DNA of 5,526 nt. It comes from DASSCW01 sp036556325 (lineage in GTDB: Bacteria > Chloroflexota > Limnocylindria > QHBO01). Position 1 is the stretch's first letter. Each line of letters begins with the position of its first letter. Positions 1-5,078 of the stretch are shown in pieces. The DNA lies in assembly GCA_036556325.1 (NCBI GenBank), contig DATBJR010000069.1:1-5526 (forward strand), in the 5' to 3' direction. Both the position numbers and the translations under genes were made by a program. A model generated the notes under the pieces. The model saw nothing but the letters and a program-made list of their open reading frames with translations, had not been told where the DNA came from and did not search any database.

Positions 1-329
1 AGCAGCCGGACCTGTGGTCGCCGGACGGGACCAAGCGCATCGGCCTCAAGGAGTTCGGGAGCAAGACGACCATCCGCCTGCGGGACCGCGATGCCGGCAC
101 GATTGCCACGACCACCGTCACCGGCCTGGTCAGCCACGTCCGCTGGGCGGGGACGAGCAACGAGATCGTGTTCACGCTCGGCGTCCTGTCGGCCGGTGGC
201 GGGGTCCGCCAGGACCTGTACGTCTGGGACCTCAAGGACGGCGGCGAGCCGCTGCCGCTGACCAGCACCGGTGCCGCCTTCGGTGCCGAATGGCGCGGAG
301 TGATGTGCAACTGGCTGCCGGCAGAGTGA
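1..329 (+). CDS. WD40-like (PD40/TolB-type) beta-propeller protein, C-terminal fragment
   Basis: This is the 3' end of a gene that starts before the window; 108 complete codons are visible, read from base 3 to the TGA at 327-329. The translation begins with QPDLWSPDGTKRIG, which carries the W-SPDG-T/K core of a PD40/WD40-like propeller blade. A second blade-like stretch follows (VRWAGTSNEIVFTLG, then DLYVWDLKDGGEPLPLT), with the strand-turn-strand rhythm of TolB-like propellers. Such proteins are usually secreted or periplasmic, or form the propeller half of S9 peptidases; no catalytic residues of a peptidase are seen in this tail. The fragment ends shortly after the last blade (WRGVMCNWLPAE), so the propeller seems to be the C-terminal domain. 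The next gene begins 11 nt downstream on the same strand, so it may be co-transcribed. The fold call is fairly secure; the function is unknown. Confidence 0.72.
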   Translation, partial: QPDLWSPDGTKRIGLKEFGSKTTIRLRDRDAGTIATTTVTGLVSHVRWAGTSNEIVFTLGVLSAGGGVRQDLYVWDLKDGGEPLPLTSTGAAFGAEWRGVMCNWLPAE

Positions 330-340
330 TGGCCTAGCCG

Positions 341-706
341 ATGCAGGAGATCGTCAACCCGATCGCCGTGGAGCTGGACGAGACGGATCGGGTCATGCGC
401 ATCCGCTGGGACGACGGCCACCCGGGCGAATGGGGCTGGCTGACGCTGCGGCGGGCATGTCCCTGCGCGCTGTGCGCCGGAGAGGGGAACCTGCCGGGGG
501 TGGTGTCCCTGGAGACCGTGTTCACGCCACAGCAGACGACGATGGAGCGGGTGAAGTGGATCGGGCGCTACGCGCTGGCCCCGATCTGGGCCGACGGGCA
601 TGACACCGGCCTCTTCACCTACGCCAAGCTGCGCGGCCTGTGCCAGTGCGAGGAGCACCGCGCGGCGGCGGGGGAGCCCCCGCGGGCGAGTGGGGGAGGA
701 GGCTGA
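341..706 (+). CDS. DUF971 (gamma-butyrobetaine hydroxylase N-terminal-like) zinc-binding protein
   Basis: The 121-residue product matches the stand-alone DUF971 family. The features seen are the opening strand pair with RIRWDDGHPGEW (20-31), WLTLRRACPCALC (33-45), GRYALAPIWADGH (75-87), TGLFTYAKLRGLC (89-101) and a CQC end. In gamma-butyrobetaine hydroxylase the homologous N-terminal domain binds structural zinc through a C-x-C-x2-C plus a distant His; here C40, C42, C45 and H87 have the matching layout. The enzyme's oxygenase domain is absent, as is usual for bacterial stand-alone members, whose role is unclear (relatives are fused to Mrp/ApbC iron-sulfur carrier proteins). The C-terminal tail after about residue 106 is Ala/Gly/Pro-rich and probably disordered. 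The ATG at 341 is preceded by only a weak ribosome site. The PIG-L gene begins 2 nt after the stop, so the two are almost certainly co-transcribed. Confidence 0.88.
   Translation: MQEIVNPIAVELDETDRVMRIRWDDGHPGEWGWLTLRRACPCALCAGEGNLPGVVSLETVFTPQQTTMERVKWIGRYALAPIWADGHDTGLFTYAKLRGLCQCEEHRAAAGEPPRASGGGG
697..702 (+). promoter_or_regulatory. Shine-Dalgarno site of the PIG-L gene
   Basis: A perfect AGGAGG lies 6 nt before the ATG at 709, inside the last codons of the DUF971 gene. It fixes the start of the PIG-L protein at 709 rather than at an in-frame ATG at 640, which would add a low-complexity 23-residue leader overlapping the DUF971 gene. Confidence 0.85.
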
Positions 707-708
707 CG

Positions 709-1596
709 ATGAACGGCGTGCTGCTGGTCCACGCCCATCCCGACGACGAATGCTTCGCGACGGCCGGGCTGATCGCGCGCACCGTGGCCGAGGGCCGACG
801 CGTCGACCTGGTGACCTGCACCGGCGGCGAGGAAGGCGAGATCCACGACCCGGATCTCGATCCGGAGGAGGCGAAGCCTCGCCTCAAGGCCATCCGACGC
901 GGTGAGCTGCAGTGCTCCGTCGAGGCGCTGCAGGGCGACGGGCCGGGCACGCTGGAGCTGCACCTGCTGGGCTACCGCGATTCCGGGATGATGGGCACCG
1001 AGTCGAACGCGCGGCCGGACGTCTTCTGGAACGCGGACCTGGACGAGGCCACCGGCAAGGTCGTCCGGATCGTGCGCGAGACGCGGCCGCGGGCCATGGT
1101 GACGTACGACAGCAACGGCAACTACGGCCATCCCGATCACATCAATGCCCACCGCGTGGCCGTCGCGGCCTGGGAGGCGGCGGCCGACCCGTCCCGCTAC
1201 CCGGACGCCGGGGAGCCGCACGCCGTGGAAAAGCTGTACGAAGTCGCCTTCAACCGCGACGCGTGGGGCGACCTGGTGGCGGCCATGACCGAGCGCGGCA
1301 TCAAGCTGCCGTGGGACCAGGATGCGGCCGGGCGCACCGAGGAGCCCGACACGGTCGAGGAAGAGGAGTTCGGCATCCCGGCCGACAAGATCACCACGGT
1401 GCTGGACGTGGCACAGTGGTACGACCAGAAGCGCGCCAGCATGGCCTGCCACCGCACTCAGCGGCAGGACCTGGGCTGGGTGCTGGACATGCCGGACGAC
1501 CTCGCCCGCCGGGCCTGCAGCCCGGAGCACCTGGTCCTCACGCGCTGGCGCGATCACGAGATCCCGGCCGGCTACCGCGAAGACGCGATCCTGTGA
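709..1596 (+). CDS. PIG-L/LmbE-family zinc deacetylase, Mca/MshB-like
   Basis: This 295-residue protein belongs to the PIG-L (LmbE) family of zinc hydrolases that remove acyl groups from glucosaminyl-type substrates or cleave thiol conjugates. The diagnostic motifs are intact: HAHPDDE (8-14) and GHPDHINAHR (140-149). By analogy with MshB, H10, D13 and H144 would bind zinc, D12 would be the general base and H141 would assist catalysis. Further stretches (TGGEEGEI, GYRDSGMMG, YPDAGEPHAVEKLYEV) and the length of about 295 residues resemble mycothiol S-conjugate amidase Mca more than the shorter bacillithiol BshB enzymes. Mca function is known only where mycothiol is made, and nothing here shows that, so the substrate is left open. 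The start is set by the AGGAGG at 697-702. The gene sits 2 nt after DUF971 and 4 nt before the methyltransferase, in one probable operon. The product should be cytoplasmic, as no signal peptide is seen. Confidence 0.92.
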   Translation: MNGVLLVHAHPDDECFATAGLIARTVAEGRRVDLVTCTGGEEGEIHDPDLDPEEAKPRLKAIRRGELQCSVEALQGDGPGTLELHLLGYRDSGMMGTESNARPDVFWNADLDEATGKVVRIVRETRPRAMVTYDSNGNYGHPDHINAHRVAVAAWEAAADPSRYPDAGEPHAVEKLYEVAFNRDAWGDLVAAMTERGIKLPWDQDAAGRTEEPDTVEEEEFGIPADKITTVLDVAQWYDQKRASMACHRTQRQDLGWVLDMPDDLARRACSPEHLVLTRWRDHEIPAGYREDAIL

Positions 1597-1600
1597 GCCG

Positions 1601-2263
1601 ATGAGCAACGGCAGCATCGGCCTGGACGAAGCCCTCAACGCCTACCTGGTGGATGCCGGCGTGCGTGAGCACCCGGTCCTGGCCGAGCTGCGCCGCACCA
1701 CCGCGGAGATGCCGAATGCCAGCATGCAGATCGCGCCCGAGGAGGGCGCGCTGCTGGCCATGCTCGTGCGGCTGCTGCCGGCGCGCCGCATCCTGGAGGT
1801 CGGCACCTTCACCGGCTACTCCTCGACTGCCATGGCACTGGTCCAGCCGGCCGACGGTCGTGTCGTCTGCTGCGACGTTTCGGCCGAGTACACCGATGTC
1901 GCCCGCCGCGCGTGGGCCGATGCCGGCGTCGCCGACCGCGTCTCGTTGCACCTCGGACCGGCGATTGAGACCCTGGACGCACTGCTGGCGGCGGACGAGG
2001 CGGCGAGCTACGACCTGGCGTTCATCGACGCCGACAAGCCGAGTTACGACGCGTACTACGAGCGGGCGCTGCGGCTCGTTCGTCCGGGCGGCCTGATTGC
2101 GATCGACAACGTCCTGTGGTCGGGTCGGGTGGCGGATCCCGCGGACCACGACGACTCGACCGAGGTGATCCGTGCCCTGAACGCCAAGATCGCCGCCGAC
2201 GAGCGCGTCGACGTGGTCATGGTGCCGATTGCCGACGGCCTCACCCTGGCCCGCCTCCGATGA
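1601..2263 (+). CDS. SAM-dependent O-methyltransferase (COMT/CCoAOMT family)
   Basis: The 220-residue product is a full-length class I methyltransferase of the Methyltransf_3 family, which transfers a methyl group from S-adenosylmethionine to a hydroxyl using a divalent metal. Motif I is LEVGTFTGYSS (65-75). The metal site is visible as FIDADK (141-146) and AIDNVLWSG (167-175). D143, D169 and N170 have the same spacing as the metal ligands of plant caffeoyl-CoA O-methyltransferase, and K146 corresponds to the catalytic lysine of catechol O-methyltransferase. The substrate cannot be read from sequence; bacterial members act on catechols and various phenolics. The ATG at 1601 lies 4 nt after the PIG-L stop and lacks a clear Shine-Dalgarno sequence, which suggests translation by re-initiation after the upstream gene. 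An in-frame extension back to 1322 lies within the PIG-L gene and is rejected. It is the last gene of the plus-strand group. Confidence 0.93.
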   Translation: MSNGSIGLDEALNAYLVDAGVREHPVLAELRRTTAEMPNASMQIAPEEGALLAMLVRLLPARRILEVGTFTGYSSTAMALVQPADGRVVCCDVSAEYTDVARRAWADAGVADRVSLHLGPAIETLDALLAADEAASYDLAFIDADKPSYDAYYERALRLVRPGGLIAIDNVLWSGRVADPADHDDSTEVIRALNAKIAADERVDVVMVPIADGLTLARLR

Positions 2264-2303
2264 CCCAGGAAGGACTCCTGCCGGCCGCTCCCTCCCCGAG
2301 CGG

Positions 2304-2369
2304 CTCGCCAGTGGGCGACTCCCGGGGACGCACGCGCCCTTCGTTCCCCGTTGGTTGCCCGCCAGTGAG
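2304..2369. repeat. Long imperfect intergenic hairpin (copy 1 of a structured repeat), possible bidirectional terminator
   Basis: The sequence folds back on itself around a 16-nt apical loop (2329-2344). CGGGGA (2323-2328) pairs with TCCCCG (2345-2350), followed by a 3x3 internal loop. Bases 2311-2319 then pair with 2354-2362, followed by a 2x2 mismatch, and 2304-2308 pairs with 2365-2369. This gives about 20 pairs, three of them G-T. The core inverted repeat (2314-2359) is flanked exactly by the direct repeats CGCCAGTG at 2306-2313 and 2360-2367. It lies between the converging ends of the methyltransferase and the phosphatase, where a shared terminator would be expected, but no T tract follows on either strand. 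A related element with the same GGCGAC-N3-CGGGGA arm occurs at 5256-5363. Confidence 0.6.
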
Positions 2370-2380
2370 ACTCCGGAGTC
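2369..2380. repeat. 12-bp perfect palindrome
   Basis: GACTCCGGAGTC is a perfect palindrome located 10 nt past the phosphatase stop codon and directly abutting the long hairpin. It could add to transcription termination or be a protein-binding site; there is no direct evidence for either. Confidence 0.4.
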
Positions 2381-2389
2381 GCCGGCCCC

Positions 2390-3010
2390 TCAGTTGGCAG
2401 CGCCGAGCTCGATGAAGCCGTGCCCGCCCATCACCCGCCAGCCGATGCCGTCGTGCTGCAGGTGGTAGATGGCGGGCATCGGCATGGCCAGGTGGAAGTC
2501 GTGGTCGACCGCCGGCTCGAAGGCCTGCAGCACCAGGCTGATCAGGTTGCCGTGGCTGCCGACCAGCAGCCGCCCGCCATCGGCGTGACGGGCGCGCAAC
2601 AGGTCGAGCAGGGACATGGCGCGGCGCTGCGCCTGCCGGCCTGACTCGGCGCCCTCGAGGGCGTAGTCCGGATCGGCCCAGGCTCGGCGCAGATGATCCT
2701 CCCAGTCCGCGGTCGGGCCCAGGGTCAGCCGCCGCTCGCGGAGGTCGGGAAGGATGTGCACCTCGAGGTCACGTCGTCGGGCCGTGGGCGTCACGGTCTC
2801 GACGGCACGCAGGTACGGGCTGGAATAGACCGAGGTGATGACGTACGGCTCCAGCTCCTCGGCCAGCTGCTCGGCCGCTTCGCGGCCCGCCTCGGTGAGC
2901 GGCCGCTCGTCGTCGTGTCGGTTGGCGCCCACCACGTCCGGCACCGGCTCGGCATGGCGCACCAGCAGCACGTCCAGGATCCCGAGGCGCGGCGCCGAAC
3001 CGTCCAGCAT
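2390..3010 (-). CDS. Histidine phosphatase superfamily protein (phosphoglycerate mutase-like)
   Basis: The 206-residue product has the conserved residues of branch 1 histidine phosphatases: LVRHAEP (16-22) with the phospho-accepting H19 and R18, SSPYLRAVET (63-72) with phosphate-pocket R68, DLRERRL (89-95) with the probable acid/base E92, and GSHGN (151-155) with the second catalytic H153. This set predicts transfer or removal of phosphate through a phosphohistidine intermediate. Family members act on sugar phosphates, cofactor precursors such as alpha-ribazole phosphate, or proteins, and sequence alone does not choose. The protein is cytoplasmic (no signal peptide). The ATG at 3010 leaves about 10 residues before the first strand and has no Shine-Dalgarno sequence; a -10 box upstream suggests a leaderless mRNA. 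The gene is separated from the flavodoxin operon behind it by a strong terminator, so it is probably a single-gene transcript. It converges on the methyltransferase gene. Confidence 0.9.
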   Translation of the reverse strand: MLDGSAPRLGILDVLLVRHAEPVPDVVGANRHDDERPLTEAGREAAEQLAEELEPYVITSVYSSPYLRAVETVTPTARRRDLEVHILPDLRERRLTLGPTADWEDHLRRAWADPDYALEGAESGRQAQRRAMSLLDLLRARHADGGRLLVGSHGNLISLVLQAFEPAVDHDFHLAMPMPAIYHLQHDGIGWRVMGGHGFIELGAAN

Positions 3011-3016
3011 CGGGCC

Positions 3017-3022
3017 AGTCTA
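3017..3022 (-). promoter_or_regulatory. Candidate -10 box (TAGACT) for a leaderless phosphatase transcript
   Basis: On the minus strand TAGACT fits the TANNNT pattern and ends exactly 6 nt before the ATG at 3010, so the expected transcription start is the A of the start codon. No ribosome-binding sequence is present, which agrees with leaderless initiation. It sits just after the terminator of the upstream operon. No convincing -35 box is seen. Confidence 0.5.
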
Positions 3023-3047
3023 GGTGGCCGCTCGAGGCGGAGGCGCG

Positions 3048-3080
3048 AAAAGGCCGGGAGGCGAGTGGCTGCCTCCCGGC
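3048..3080 (-). terminator. Rho-independent terminator of the flavodoxin operon
   Basis: Bases 3053-3062 (GCCGGGAGGC) and 3071-3080 (GCCTCCCGGC) form a perfect 10-bp GC-rich stem with an 8-nt loop. On the minus strand the stem is followed by one C and then TTTT (3051-3048), giving the classic hairpin plus T-tract order. It starts 22 nt after the stop of the membrane-protein gene and precedes the phosphatase promoter. On the plus strand there is no T tract after the stem, so it is directional. Confidence 0.85.
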
Positions 3081-3102
3081 GGGGGAATGCGCGAGACGAG
3101 CG

Positions 3103-3504
3103 TCAGCCGATCGGTCGAGGGTGCGCCCCCATCCGCGGTCGAGCGACGCTCCGATCCGGCAGCGCCAGGGCCACGACGGCCACCAGGGTGATGAGCTGCA
3201 GTGCCTTGATCGCCAGGCCGGGCCACTCGAACGGTGGCTCGCGGACGCCGGCCATCGCGAAGTAGCCGACGATGACCACCGCGTTCAGCAGCGCCACCGC
3301 GATCCACGCCCAGCGCCGCTCGACCATGGCCAGCAGGCCGGCGCTGGCAAAGAACACCGCCGCGGCCGACAGGCCAAAGCCCAGCAGCCCGGGATCGGTG
3401 CCCGACGTGGACTCACCCACGTACAGCACCTCGAACCCGACCAGCACATAGAGGACGGCGGTCACCACCGATGCGGAGATGGCCACCAGCTCAAGCCGCC
3501 TCAT
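3103..3504 (-). CDS. Small four-helix integral membrane protein, function unknown
   Basis: I do not recognise a family for this 133-residue protein. Four hydrophobic segments are evident at about residues 6-29, 39-61, 65-87 and 96-115. They are joined by short loops (GESTSGTD, ERR, REPPFE), and a basic, Pro/Arg-rich cytoplasmic-looking tail (PDRSVARPRMGAHPRPIG) follows. With MRR at the N-terminus and ERR after helix 2, the positive-inside rule favours both ends in the cytoplasm. No cysteine or heme/quinone motif is visible and histidine occurs only in the tail. The start is secure: AGGAGG lies 6 nt before the ATG, inside the end of the upstream flavodoxin gene, and the two genes overlap by 14 nt. 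It is the last gene before the terminator. Its place suggests a membrane anchor or partner for the flavodoxins, but that is inference; it could equally be an unrelated passenger. Confidence 0.8.
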   Translation of the reverse strand: MRRLELVAISASVVTAVLYVLVGFEVLYVGESTSGTDPGLLGFGLSAAAVFFASAGLLAMVERRWAWIAVALLNAVVIVGYFAMAGVREPPFEWPGLAIKALQLITLVAVVALALPDRSVARPRMGAHPRPIG

Positions 3505-4036
3505 GGCTCACCTCCTGTGGCGCCTCGGCAGCGGCGGAGTCGCGGAAGATGCCGGCCGCCCAGGCGCGGATGGCGGCGAAGTCCCGCCAGTCACCGCGCG
3601 GCACCCAGCGCTCGAAGATGCCGCCCATCTCCGGGACGACGCGCCCGGGGAACGTCACGTGGCCGAGCGAGTAGATGCGCTCCGCCAGCCGCGCCACCCG
3701 GCCCTCGGGGCGAGCGGCCGACACCGGTCCCAGCTCGCGCACCTTGGCATCGGCGTCGGGGGAGCCACCGGTCGGACCACTCGAGAAGAGCCAGGTCGGC
3801 ACGTCGCGCAGGGTGCGCTGGTGGCGCTTCAGGAAATCGACGCCCTCGCGCATCCAGCGGCCCATGTACACCGCGCTGCCCAGGACCACGCCCTCCACGC
3901 CGGTCAGCTCGCGCACCTCGGCGGCCGGCCGGACCTCGACCTCGTCGCCGCGGCTGCGCAGCACCTCCCCAATGGCCTCGGCGATCTCCGCGGTGGAGCC
4001 GTGCTTCGAGGCGTAGGCAACCAGGATGCGTTTCAT
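3491..4036 (-). CDS. Flavodoxin-domain protein, HemG-like (second HemG-type paralogue)
   Basis: The 181-residue product is a flavodoxin-fold protein of the type annotated as flavodoxin domain or menaquinone-dependent protoporphyrinogen oxidase-like. The FMN phosphate loop ASKHGSTAE (9-17) follows the first strand (RILVAY). VVLGSAVYMGRW (50-61) and WLFSSGPTGG (81-90) would form the two loops around the isoalloxazine ring, and DWRDF (149-153) precedes the last helix. Its length equals that of E. coli HemG, but similarity to HemG is general, so the oxidase reaction is not claimed. It is clearly related to the product of 4572-5078: both share SKHGSTAEI, the GSxVYxGxW pattern, WLFSSGP at identical residue numbers (81-87) and the xFRDW/WRDF end. 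The ATG overlaps the stop of the preceding flavodoxin gene as ATGA, with GGAGGTG just upstream, indicating translational coupling. No signal peptide is seen; the product should be cytoplasmic and FMN-binding. Confidence 0.88.
   Translation of the reverse strand: MKRILVAYASKHGSTAEIAEAIGEVLRSRGDEVEVRPAAEVRELTGVEGVVLGSAVYMGRWMREGVDFLKRHQRTLRDVPTWLFSSGPTGGSPDADAKVRELGPVSAARPEGRVARLAERIYSLGHVTFPGRVVPEMGGIFERWVPRGDWRDFAAIRAWAAGIFRDSAAAEAPQEVSHEAA
3511..3516 (-). promoter_or_regulatory. Shine-Dalgarno site of the membrane-protein gene
   Basis: AGGAGG followed by TGAGCC and the ATG at 3504 is a near-ideal ribosome-binding site. It is embedded in the last codons of the preceding flavodoxin gene and therefore supports the 14-nt gene overlap. 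Confidence 0.85.
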
Positions 4037-4545
4037 GACGCACCTCCCGCGGCCGTGGGCGCGGCGGGCGCGGCCGCGGCATGCCGTCGGGCGACGGTGG
4101 CGGCAGCGCGCTCGCCGATGTCCAGGGCCCAGTCGGAGGCGCGGGCCAGTTCACCGGGTCGCAGCTCCGGCTTCATCGTCACCAGGAAGCTGCCCTGCGG
4201 CCGGAGCACCTCGGCGCCGGCCATCTCGAGCCGGCGGGCAATCGCGTCGGCGGCGGAGCCGGACACGAAGTGCGGCCAGTTCAGGCGGGTGTCGAAGGCG
4301 GCCGCCATCACGTTCTCCAGGCCGCCGGCCGGCAGCCGCGAGAAGTACGCATCGACGTCCGGCGTCAGGCCGTGCGCCTCCGTCGGCCCGCCGACGATCA
4401 GCAGGTCAACGTCCTCGGGCGGCGTGCCCGCGTCGACCAGCCCCATGACTTGGACGGTGCCGTAGCGCTCCAGCGCCACGCCCATGGTCTCGGCCACCCT
4501 CCGCGTGTTCCCGTGGCGGGTGGCGAACAGGACGATGCTCTTCAT
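4033..4545 (-). CDS. Flavodoxin-family protein (flavodoxin/nitric-oxide-synthase-like type)
   Basis: The 170-residue product has a flavodoxin fold but differs in type from its two operon neighbours. The phosphate loop is FATRHGNTRRVAE (7-19). The second loop is LLIVGGPTEAHG (48-59), a GGPT pattern found in classical flavodoxins and FprA-like proteins. A third conserved stretch is AAFDTRLNWPHFVSGSAAD (82-100), followed by LRPQGSFLV (114-122). The C-terminal 18 residues are Ala/Pro/Gly-rich and probably disordered. It lacks the WLFSSGP and FRDW elements of the HemG-like pair. The ATG at 4545 lies 26 nt after the upstream stop and is preceded by AGGAAAGGGTGA as ribosome site. A longer reading frame extending upstream to 5493 overlaps the flavodoxin at 4572-5078 antiparallel to codon quality and is rejected. 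The stop codon overlaps the next ATG. It is likely FMN-binding and cytoplasmic; the partner is unknown. Confidence 0.87.
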   Translation of the reverse strand: MKSIVLFATRHGNTRRVAETMGVALERYGTVQVMGLVDAGTPPEDVDLLIVGGPTEAHGLTPDVDAYFSRLPAGGLENVMAAAFDTRLNWPHFVSGSAADAIARRLEMAGAEVLRPQGSFLVTMKPELRPGELARASDWALDIGERAAATVARRHAAAAPAAPTAAGGAS

Positions 4546-4571
4546 GCTTGGTTCACCCTTTCCTGCGCCGA

Positions 4572-5078
4572 TCAGGCCGCCGGCACGGGCTCGGCAGCCA
4601 GCTCCTGCGCGATGTGCCCGGCCCAGGTGGTGATGGCCGTCCAGTCGCGGAAGTCGCCGTACGGCGCCTTCACCATGCCCACGATCGCCCGCTCCCCGAA
4701 GCCAAGGTTCGAGCGGTCCATCGCCCCGGCGAACACTTCGTGGCCGCGCGGCTCGAGCAGCGTGACCAGGTCCGTGACGTCCACCGGGTCGCCGGCGGGC
4801 TGCGGCGGCTCGCCCAGCGGACCGGAGCTGAACAACCAGACCGGCCGCTCGCGCAGCGCCGTGGCGTGCTCGGTGGCGTACGCCTTGGCCTCGCGGATCC
4901 AGTGACCGGCGTACACGCCGCTCCCCATGACCACCGCGTCGTACTTCGCAGGATCGTCGGCGTCCTCCGGACGCTGCTCCATCACCGTGTGACCGGCCTC
5001 GGCCAGGATGCCGGCAATGGCGGTACCGATCTCCGCGGTGCTTCCGTGCTTGGACGCAACCGTCACGAGAACTCTCAT
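4572..5078 (-). CDS. Flavodoxin-domain protein, HemG-like (first gene of the operon)
   Basis: The 168-residue product has a clear flavodoxin fold. MRVLVTVASKHGSTAEIG (1-18) holds the FMN phosphate loop. YDAVVMGSGVYAGHW (46-60) and WLFSSGPLG (81-89) are the flavin-side loops, HEVFAGAM marks a central strand, and FRDW (143-146) leads into the final helix. This pattern is the Flavodoxin_5/HemG-like type; members shuttle electrons or oxidise protoporphyrinogen with quinone, and sequence does not decide. The frame stays open upstream to an ATG at 5264, but that 62-residue extension is Arg/Gly-rich without fold features. The ATG at 5078 gives an ideal flavodoxin N-terminus and has GGGAG (5090-5086) at good spacing, so it is chosen. 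It is the first gene of a four-gene minus-strand operon. I see no clear promoter in the upstream intergenic region. Confidence 0.88.
   Translation of the reverse strand: MRVLVTVASKHGSTAEIGTAIAGILAEAGHTVMEQRPEDADDPAKYDAVVMGSGVYAGHWIREAKAYATEHATALRERPVWLFSSGPLGEPPQPAGDPVDVTDLVTLLEPRGHEVFAGAMDRSNLGFGERAIVGMVKAPYGDFRDWTAITTWAGHIAQELAAEPVPAA

Noticed and set aside
619..1638. A 339-codon minus-strand open frame opposite the PIG-L gene
   Set aside because: It lies antisense to a protein with intact catalytic motifs, its translation is Arg/Val/His-rich without fold features, and long antisense frames are expected at this GC content.
2266..2280. Small hairpin CAGGA-N5-TCCTG just after the methyltransferase stop, considered as a terminator
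   Set aside because: The stem is only 5 bp and no T tract follows; the larger hairpin downstream is a better candidate.
3491..4036. Calling the HemG-like proteins protoporphyrinogen oxidase (hemG)
   Set aside because: Length and fold agree, but similarity beyond the FMN loops is general and no other heme-biosynthesis gene is adjacent, so a gene symbol would be over-precise.
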